This document shows positions 52,556 to 58,281 of a DNA stretch of 58,281 bases, one piece after another. The notes beneath the pieces are model-generated. The model was not told where the DNA came from. It saw only the letters and a program-made list of their open reading frames with translations, and made no database searches. Positions within the stretch are counted from its first letter, which is position 1; each line of letters begins with the position of its first letter. Made by a program: the position numbers and the translations under genes. This stretch comes from Rickettsia typhi (GTDB lineage: Bacteria > Pseudomonadota > Alphaproteobacteria > Rickettsiales > Rickettsiaceae). Location: assembly GCA_945883665.1 (NCBI GenBank), contig CAMCXV010000002.1, forward strand, positions 1-58,281, given 5' to 3'.

Positions 52556-53542
52556 GTGAACAAAATTCTTTTATACTATTTTTTTCTGGTAAGTTTTTTC
52601 TTACAAAATGCCTCAGCATTAACTCTTGAATTACCAATTGACTGTAAACTTGGAGAAAATTGTTGGATAGCCAACTTGCCAAGACATTTTCACGAAAATC
52701 AAGAAGTAGATTATAAATGCAGCTCAAAAACATATAGCGGTAACAAAGCTACTGATTTTATTCTCGAAACCATAGAAGAAATGAATCAAGGAATAGATGT
52801 TTTATCACCCTTTGATGGAATTGTTAAATCTGTACAAGATGGCATCAAAGATAATGACCTAAACATCCATAGGCTTGACAAGACAGAAGATCATGAATGT
52901 GGTAATAATGTTTTAGTTGTCACAGATGATTTTGAAGCGCAGCTTTGTCACATGCAACAAAATTCTATTTCCGTCAAAGTAGGAGATCAAGTTGTTGCTG
53001 GAGAAAGCCTTGGGTCTGTTGGTTTATCAGGAAAAACAGGTCATCCTCAATTATCTTTTATTTTTAGAAAGAGAAATCAAGACGGTACAGTTAGTGAAAT
53101 AGATCCGTTTTATGGTGAGCAATTAGGTTGCGGACTACCCCCTAAACCTTTTTGGGCAAACGCTAATTATTTAAGCAATAACACCAAAAATGGCATAGTC
53201 TATAATTATGGCATAGCTTTTCAAATACCAGATCCCCAAAAAGTAAGAAGTGGTTATTATAAACGTATTATTCAACCACATAAACCCAAAATGATAATGG
53301 TTTTTGCTGATATTTTATCAATAGATAAGGGACACAAAATCAAAGTACAATTTCTTGATTCTGCCGGAGAAATTCTTTTTGAAAAAGATCAAGAATTTAC
53401 AAAATACCAACCAAGATACTTTTTTTATATTGGAAAAAATCTTCATAAAAAACAATTACACGGTAATTTTAACATAAAAATTACCTACACTAAGCCTAAA
53501 GAATCAACTATAATTTATAATAAAGCAATAGTGCTAGATTAA
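52556..53542 (+). CDS. Exported M23/LytM-like protein with degenerate active site
   Basis: A 328-residue exported protein beginning with GTG at 52556, behind AAGGA. Signal peptide about residues 1-21, cleaved near NASALT. The first part is a LytM-like domain (about 45-185) with several cysteines; the motifs that should bind zinc are altered: NKATDF for HxGTDF, LCHMQQ for GH, and GHPQLSF for PHLHF. The final 120 residues (GIAFQIPDP, HGNFNIKITYTKP) form a beta-rich region of unknown type. It is likely to be structural or regulatory rather than a working peptidase. It follows pld by 21 bases. Confidence 0.8.
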   Translation: MNKILLYYFFLVSFFLQNASALTLELPIDCKLGENCWIANLPRHFHENQEVDYKCSSKTYSGNKATDFILETIEEMNQGIDVLSPFDGIVKSVQDGIKDNDLNIHRLDKTEDHECGNNVLVVTDDFEAQLCHMQQNSISVKVGDQVVAGESLGSVGLSGKTGHPQLSFIFRKRNQDGTVSEIDPFYGEQLGCGLPPKPFWANANYLSNNTKNGIVYNYGIAFQIPDPQKVRSGYYKRIIQPHKPKMIMVFADILSIDKGHKIKVQFLDSAGEILFEKDQEFTKYQPRYFFYIGKNLHKKQLHGNFNIKITYTKPKESTIIYNKAIVLD

Positions 53543-53611
53543 TTTTTTAGTTGATTTTTGAAGTTTAAACCTACTAATTAAAGCAAATATTTACTAATTC
53601 GGATAAATTTT

Positions 53612-53881
53612 ATGCTAAATATTTTTTTAATAATATTATCAATTCTTTCAATAATAGTAATTTGTGGTATTTTTTTACAGAAAGAAATATTTACAAAATT
53701 ACTATTTTTAAATACTGGAACTAGCTTAGCCTCTTTATTTATTTGTTTTTTAGGTAGCTACAAAGTTAATAATTCATATATCGACATTGCTTTAATATAT
53801 TTTTTACTTAGCGTTGTTGGAACTTCAGCTTATTTAAAGTATTTTTTACAAAAACATCAAATAGAACAAAAAAATGAATAA
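53612..53881 (+). CDS. MrpF-like small membrane protein
   Basis: An 89-residue protein with three hydrophobic helices (about 1-21, 28-50, 56-79). The last helix, YIDIALIYFLLSVVGTSAYLKYF, matches the MrpF/MnhF signature of cation/proton antiporter subunit F. The remaining Mrp subunits are not adjacent in this window. It overlaps the ubiH-family gene by eight bases, so the two are co-translated. A short membrane protein of another family cannot be excluded. Confidence 0.75.
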   Translation: MLNIFLIILSILSIIVICGIFLQKEIFTKLLFLNTGTSLASLFICFLGSYKVNNSYIDIALIYFLLSVVGTSAYLKYFLQKHQIEQKNE

Positions 53882-55043
53882 TCACGATAACATAATAATA
53901 CTTGGTGCTGGACTAAGCGGTATGATTACCGCCCTTTCTCTTGCAAAACACAAAATTAAAAGCACAATTATTGAAGCAAAATCTATCAATCATGATAGAT
54001 TTTTTGATGATATCCGCACCACTGCCATTAACTCCGAATCAAAAGAAGTTTTTGATAAAATAGGTGTTTGGCAAGAATTATCAAAACTATGCGCAACTAT
54101 CAATGACATATATATTGTTGATAACAAATCTCCTGAAATTTTACATTTTGCAACAAAAACGCATTTTGAAAATAAAATCATGGGATATTTAGTAGAAAAT
54201 ACAGAATTTAAAAAATGTCTCTACAGTCTAGTTCAAGAAAATAAGCTAATCAATATTTTAGACAATATAAAATATCAAGAAATTATTAATCATACAGATT
54301 ATTGTCAGCTAAATTTAAGTAATAACACTCAAATATTTTGCAAATTACTAATAGTATGTGATGGCAAAAACTCCAAAGCAAAGAATTTATTTTTTTCTAA
54401 TGATATAGAAGAAGATTACAACCAAAAAGCTTTAACTTTTATTGTGGAACATACCGAGAATCACGGCAATACAGCTGTAGAACATTTTTTACCAACTGGA
54501 CCATTTGCTATATTACCACTCAAAGAGCAGAATAAATCTTCTATCGTCTGGACAGTTCCAACTGATTACACATCAATCTTACTAGATCTACCATTAGAAG
54601 AATTTACTTACTTAGTTCAAGAAAATTTTGGTGCATTTCTAGGAAATATTCAGATAAAAAGTAAAGTAGAAGCTTTTCCGCTAAAAGCATATCATGTTAC
54701 AAAATACTATAATAAGAGCATAGCTTTAGTTGCTGATACCGCACATATTATCCACCCCCTTGCAGGACAAGGATTAAACCAAGGTATTAAAGATATAGAT
54801 TGTTTATCAAATTTAATCGCCACAGAAACTATCACATCTAATATTTTAGATATTTATCAAAAACAAAGAAAACAAGATAATGAAAATATGCTATTAATAA
54901 CAGATACTATCAATAATGTTTTTTCATCGAATTCTAGAATATTGCACGAAGCTAGGCAAATTGCTTTCAAAGCCATTGAAACATACCCATCTTTTAAACA
55001 GATTCTTATTAAATATGCTATGGGAGAAAGAAACAAAAAATAA
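53874..55043 (+). CDS. UbiH/Coq6-family FAD-dependent hydroxylase
   Basis: A 389-residue FAD monooxygenase of the UbiH/UbiF/UbiI/Coq6 family, which hydroxylates the ubiquinone ring. N-terminal Rossmann motif IILGAGLSGMITALSLA, then DDIRTTAINSESKEVF (the usual R-x-x-A-L region), LLIVCDGKNSKAKNLF and the FAD/ribityl motif ALVADTAHIIHPLAGQGLNQGIKDID. Which ring position is modified cannot be assigned. UbiK, an accessory factor of the same pathway, is encoded at 50623. The start overlaps the MrpF-like gene by eight bases. It converges on lepA. Confidence 0.9.
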   Translation: MNNHDNIIILGAGLSGMITALSLAKHKIKSTIIEAKSINHDRFFDDIRTTAINSESKEVFDKIGVWQELSKLCATINDIYIVDNKSPEILHFATKTHFENKIMGYLVENTEFKKCLYSLVQENKLINILDNIKYQEIINHTDYCQLNLSNNTQIFCKLLIVCDGKNSKAKNLFFSNDIEEDYNQKALTFIVEHTENHGNTAVEHFLPTGPFAILPLKEQNKSSIVWTVPTDYTSILLDLPLEEFTYLVQENFGAFLGNIQIKSKVEAFPLKAYHVTKYYNKSIALVADTAHIIHPLAGQGLNQGIKDIDCLSNLIATETITSNILDIYQKQRKQDNENMLLITDTINNVFSSNSRILHEARQIAFKAIETYPSFKQILIKYAMGERNKK

Positions 55044-55086
55044 GCTTTTAGTACCTATATATTTATTAACTATTAATCCTAAGCAT

Positions 55087-56904
55087 TTAATTATCACCGA
55101 TTTTTAAAGCTGCAATAAAAGCTGATTGAGGAATTTCAACATTTCCTATATTTCTCATTCTTTTTTTACCAGCTTTTTGTTTTTCAAGCAATTTACGTTT
55201 ACGAGTAATATCGCCACCATAACATTTTGCCAAAACATCTTTTCTCATAGCTTTAACATTTTCTCGAGCAATTATTTTGCCGCCAATAGCAGCTTGTATT
55301 GCTATCTGGAATAATTGCCTTGGAATTAGATCTTTCAATCTTGCACATAATTCTCTACCCCTTGATTCAGCTCTTGATTTATGAACAATAATTGATAGAG
55401 CATCAACTGGATCGCCATTAACCATAATAGTAAGTTTAACTAGATTACTTTCTTGATAATCATCTATTTCCCAGTCAAAACTTGCATAACCTTTGCTGCA
55501 ACCCTTAAGGCGATCATAAAAATCAAAAACAATTTCATTAAGTGGCAGTCTGTATATAACCATTATTCTTCCAGAAATATATTTCATATCAAGCTGCACA
55601 CCTCTTTTGTCGGTGCAAAGAGCAAGCACTGAGCCAAGATATTCCTCAGGCACCATAATGGTTGCACGAATCCAAGGTTCTAACATCGACTCTATAGTTT
55701 GTGGGTCAGGAAAATCAGCTGGATTATGTATTTCTATTTGAGCTGCCCCCCTTAAATTAACTTTATACACAACACTTGGCGCTGTTGTGATAAGGTCTAA
55801 ATCAAATTCACGCTCTAATCTCTCTTGAACAATTTCAAGATGTAATAGACCAAGAAATCCACATCTAAATCCAAAACCAAGAGCCGTTGAATTTTCTGTT
55901 TCAAATTCAAGGCTTGCATCATTTAAACGAAGCTTACCAAGCGAATCTTTTAACTTTTCAAAATCAGATGCATCAGATGGAAATAAACTGCAAAACACTA
56001 CTGGTAAATTAGGTTTAAACCCTGGTAACATTTTTACTTCAATTTTACTATCCTCACTAATTGTATCCCCTACCTTACATTCTGTTACCTGCTTAATAGA
56101 TGCCGTAAAAAATCCTAACTGACCAGCATCTAAGGAATCGCACATAATTTTTTTAGGCGTAAAATAACCAACATTATCAATCGAGTAGGTATTTTCTGTA
56201 GATAACATCTTGATTTTCATTCCTTTTTTTAGGCTACCTTGAAAAACTCTAACTAATATTACTACACCTAAATATTGGTCATACCAACTATCCACTAGCA
56301 GAGCTTTGAGAATATTTACATTTTCGTTCTCAACAAATTCATTTTTTGGTGATGGAAGCCTATTAACTATCGCTTCTAAAACATCTTGAATACCAATACC
56401 ACTTTTAGCCGAGACTAAAAGAGCATCACTTGCATCGATACCAATTACATTTTCTATCTGCTCTTTGACTTTATCAGGCTCTGCTGCTGGCAGATCTATT
56501 TTATTTAAAACCGGAACTATTTCATGATTATTATCAATAGCTTGATAAACGTTAGCTAAAGTCTGCGCCTCAACACCTTGGCTTGCATCGACTACCAATA
56601 GCGATCCTTCACAAGCAGCTAATGATCTGCTCACCTCATATGAAAAATCAACATGACCCGGTGTGTCCATCAAATTCAATTGATACATGTTACCATCTTT
56701 AGCCTTATATTGAAGTCTAACAGTTTGAGCTTTGATTGTAATACCACGTTCTCGTTCGATATCCATTGAATCAAGCACTTGCTGACTCATTTCTCTTTTT
56801 TCGAGACCACCACAATATTCTATTAATCTATCTGCTAAAGTTGATTTACCATGATCAATATGGGCTATAATTGAGAAATTCCGTATAAATTTTTGTTCAT
56901 CCAT
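55087..56904 (-). CDS. lepA: Elongation factor 4 (LepA)
   Basis: Ribosome-associated GTPase that influences translocation and initiation. The 605-residue product has G1 [14 protein letters not shown] near 13-26, the G2/switch region [17 protein letters not shown]3 [15 protein letters not shown]4 NKIDLP, and the LepA-specific C-terminal domain ending [22 protein letters not shown] and [14 protein letters not shown]. Length and motifs are normal. It is divergent from prfB with a 125-base spacer; both act in translation. It converges with the UbiH-family gene, 43 bases apart. Confidence 0.98.
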   Translation of the reverse strand: MDEQKFIRNFSIIAHIDHGKSTLADRLIEYCGGLEKREMSQQVLDSMDIERERGITIKAQTVRLQYKAKDGNMYQLNLMDTPGHVDFSYEVSRSLAACEGSLLVVDASQGVEAQTLANVYQAIDNNHEIVPVLNKIDLPAAEPDKVKEQIENVIGIDASDALLVSAKSGIGIQDVLEAIVNRLPSPKNEFVENENVNILKALLVDSWYDQYLGVVILVRVFQGSLKKGMKIKMLSTENTYSIDNVGYFTPKKIMCDSLDAGQLGFFTASIKQVTECKVGDTISEDSKIEVKMLPGFKPNLPVVFCSLFPSDASDFEKLKDSLGKLRLNDASLEFETENSTALGFGFRCGFLGLLHLEIVQERLEREFDLDLITTAPSVVYKVNLRGAAQIEIHNPADFPDPQTIESMLEPWIRATIMVPEEYLGSVLALCTDKRGVQLDMKYISGRIMVIYRLPLNEIVFDFYDRLKGCSKGYASFDWEIDDYQESNLVKLTIMVNGDPVDALSIIVHKSRAESRGRELCARLKDLIPRQLFQIAIQAAIGGKIIARENVKAMRKDVLAKCYGGDITRKRKLLEKQKAGKKRMRNIGNVEIPQSAFIAALKIGDN

Positions 56905-57029
56905 TTTATTCTAAAAATCACTATATATTTAATAAATTATAATTTATACTCAAAAATTAAAAATGAGTAATTAACCAATACATTATAACAGCTATTTTGC
57001 TGAATCCTAGAAAAATTAAAGGTAATAAA

Positions 57030-58134
57030 ATGCGCGCAGAAATAGAAAACACTAAAATCAAAATCGAGCAATCTCTTTCTTTGCTCAAGAGGTCTCTTTG
57101 ACATCGATAGTACAAAAAAGAAATTCTTAGAACTAGAAGAAAAAGCAAATAATCCAGATCTATGGAATGATCCCCAAAAGGCAACATTTTTACTAAAAGA
57201 AAAAAGAGTGCTAGAAAACAGTATAAATTCTTTTGATAAAATTAATAACGGTCTTATAGATAATATCGATCTTGCCGTTATGGCAGAAGAAGAAAATGAT
57301 GAATCAATACTTGACCAAATAGAAAAAGACTTAAAACAAATAGCTGAAATTGCATCCAAGTTTGAAATAGAATGCCTATTCTCAGGTGAGTTAGATCTTA
57401 ACAATTGTTTCCTTGAGATTAATGCCGGAGCTGGTGGAACTGAAAGCCATGACTGGGCATCTATGATGATGCGAATGTATTTACGCTTTGCAGAGCGTCT
57501 TGGTTTTAAAACGGAAATAATTAATCTTATTTCCGGCGAAGAAGCAGGTATTAAATCTTGTTGTATAAAAATTAAAGGTGAAATGGCTTTTGGCTGGTTT
57601 AGAACAGAGTCTGGCGTACATAGATTAGTTAGAATTTCACCTTTTAATGCAGCTGGAAAAAGAATGACTAGCTTTGCTTCATGTTGGGTATATCCAGAGA
57701 TTGACGATAATATAGACATTACTATTGAAGAAAAAGATTTAAGAATAGATACATATAGAGCCTCTGGCGCTGGCGGTCAACATGTTAACACAACCGATTC
57801 TGCTGTCCGCATAACACACATACCAACAAATGTAGTAGTGCAATGTCAAAATGATAGATCTCAACATAAAAACAAAGCAGAAGCTATGAAAATGCTAAAA
57901 GCAAGGTTGTATGATTTAGAAATAAAAAAGAAAAACGAGGAAACAGATAAAGAAAACGCAGCTAAAACCGATAATAGCTGGGGTCACCAGATTAGATCTT
58001 ATGTATTACAACCATATCAAATGGTCAAAGACCTTAGAACAAATCATGAAACCTCAGATTCAAATGGAGTTTTAGATGGTAATTTGGCAAAGTTTGTTTC
58101 TGCTACATTAGCACAAAAAGCAGCAAAATATTAA
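57030..58134 (+). CDS. prfB: Peptide chain release factor 2, programmed +1 frameshift
   Basis: RF2 ends translation at UAA and UGA. The first 23 codons from ATG 57030 run to CTT (57096-57098) and an in-frame TGA (57099-57101). Shifting by one base continues DIDSTKKKFLELEEK to the stop at 58132-58134, giving about 367 residues, the normal length. The peptide-release loop is GAGGQHVNTTDSAV, the UGA-reading tripeptide is in RISPFN, and GWFRTESGVHRLVR is conserved. Calling only the long downstream frame from ATG 57208 removes the first 59 residues. The IS200/IS605 element lies within a few bases of its stop. Confidence 0.97.
57087..57101 (+). promoter_or_regulatory. Programmed +1 frameshift site of prfB
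   Basis: AAGAGG (57087-57092) acts as the internal Shine-Dalgarno sequence, then TCT, then the slippery CTT TGA C (57096-57102). The three-base spacing between AGAGG and CTT is the same as in E. coli prfB. When RF2 is scarce, the ribosome slips forward at CTT and makes full RF2; otherwise it stops at UGA. Confidence 0.95.
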
Positions 58135-58145
58135 ATAAAAGCAAT

Positions 58146-58165
58146 CCCCGCCGCAAGCAGCGGGG
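58146..58165. repeat. GC-rich hairpin at the end of an IS200/IS605 element
   Basis: CCCCGC (58146-58151) pairs with GCGGGG (58160-58165), with loop CGCAAGCA. It lies just after the stop of the transposase fragment encoded on the minus strand. Subterminal hairpins of this sort are the right-end recognition structure of IS200/IS605 elements. Being 11 bases after the prfB stop, it could also end prfB transcription. Confidence 0.7.
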
Positions 58166-58169
58166 TATT

Positions 58170-58281
58170 TTAGAAGAAAGCTAACTGGAGGTTCTCATGC
58201 AGCTTCTTATATTCCTTACCTTGATTTTTTACGTACTTTCCTATCATATTCTCATTTCCATGCTTACCTACCGTACTCGTA
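58170..58281 (-). CDS. IS200/IS605-family transposase TnpA, C-terminal fragment
   Basis: The minus strand, running in from the right edge, encodes at least 36 residues and then TAA (58172-58170). The fragment includes STVGKHGNENMIGKYVKNQG and continues KEYKKLHENLQLAFF. The Tyr with Gln four residues later (KYVKNQ) is the Y-x3-Q motif of Y1 HUH transposases, and the hairpin that follows is in the place expected for the element's right end. The HUH part lies outside the window, so it is not known whether the gene is complete. Base composition is clearly higher in G+C than its neighbours. Confidence 0.75.
   Translation of the reverse strand, partial: TSTVGKHGNENMIGKYVKNQGKEYKKLHENLQLAFF

Noticed and set aside
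56937..57719. 260-residue minus-strand open frame opposite prfB
   Set aside because: It is antisense to well-conserved prfB sequence and is low-complexity and rich in serine; a shadow frame.
57208..58134. Separate 308-residue release-factor gene starting at ATG 57208
   Set aside because: This is the body of prfB after the programmed +1 frameshift; the real gene begins at 57030.
58197..58281. Plus-strand frame starting MQLLIFLTLIFYVLSYH behind TGGAGG
   Set aside because: It has a good ribosome site and hydrophobic start, but the opposite strand carries a transposase C-terminus with the Y-x3-Q motif and a right-end hairpin, which explains the region better.
1..58281. CRISPR arrays, riboswitches, toxin-antitoxin or defence genes
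   Set aside because: I searched for regularly spaced repeats, long structured leaders and the usual families and saw none that could be supported.

Overview
The window is about 58 kb of very AT-rich, gene-dense chromosome from an alphaproteobacterium, most likely a flagellated member of the Rickettsiales. The support is the base composition, the mixture of rickettsial-type genes (a secreted phospholipase D-like protein closely resembling rickettsial Pld, ompR-envZ-uppS-cdsA, a DUF1640-like coiled-coil protein, dusB/ntrY/ntrX) and flagellar genes scattered through housekeeping operons. Tkt, RpiB and IlvE point to a somewhat richer metabolism than the most reduced rickettsiae. The family and species cannot be fixed by eye. 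No stretch over 300 bases lacks a gene; the longest gaps (1-240, 21027-21221, 35051-35239, 51703-51919) hold a putative IS end, a tRNA, or inverted repeats.

Layout. 1-240: putative IS21-like end. 241-6728 (minus): ilvE-dapA-smpB-sppA-IHF/HU-like-fliQ-mutS. 6837-13961 (plus): ompR-envZ-uppS-cdsA-ftsB-rnd-kdsD-lptC-lptA-lptB, linking envelope sensing, undecaprenyl carrier, phospholipid, Kdo and LPS export. 13987-17566 (minus): grpE-DUF2066-AI-2E/PerM-hda-like, with a candidate heat-shock promoter before grpE. 17666-21716: rph, an atypical trpS with a small coiled-coil gene and its partial duplicate, xerD, tRNA-Cys, rpiB. 21812-26690: degenerate LysM/LytM lipoprotein, two membrane proteins, tkt, pncC. 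26749-28413 (minus): flagellar export block flhX-unknown-fliO-fliP. 28438-35050 (plus): pgpA, a large methyltransferase, a SPOR protein, then fliK-flgD behind a sigma-54-type promoter. 35240-50226 (minus): plsC; murC-murB-ddlB-ftsQ; acpS; a pentapeptide-repeat lipoprotein; ntrX, ntrY, an NtrC-derived Fis-like protein and dusB; fliI; an EAL-domain protein. 50331-55043 (plus): bolA, ubiK, a phasin, a small lipoprotein, pld, a degenerate M23 protein, an MrpF-like protein, a UbiH-family hydroxylase. 55087-58281: lepA, prfB with its programmed frameshift, and the end of an IS200/IS605 element.

The main themes are envelope construction (peptidoglycan, LPS, phospholipid, lipoproteins), a dispersed flagellar system and two-component regulation. 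The items most worth a second look are: an RNase D gene whose only reasonable start is a non-AUG codon behind a perfect AGGAGG; a stand-alone NtrC DNA-binding domain at dusB-fis-ntrY-ntrX; a sigma-54 promoter for fliK-flgD beside an NtrX that lacks the GAFTGA loop; an unusually large FlgD; and a TrpRS of apparent non-proteobacterial type beside a duplicated small gene. I found no CRISPR array, prophage or obvious defence island. I did not find a clear undescribed multi-gene system; the nearest candidates are the flhX-unknown-fliO-fliP block and the NtrC-remnant locus.
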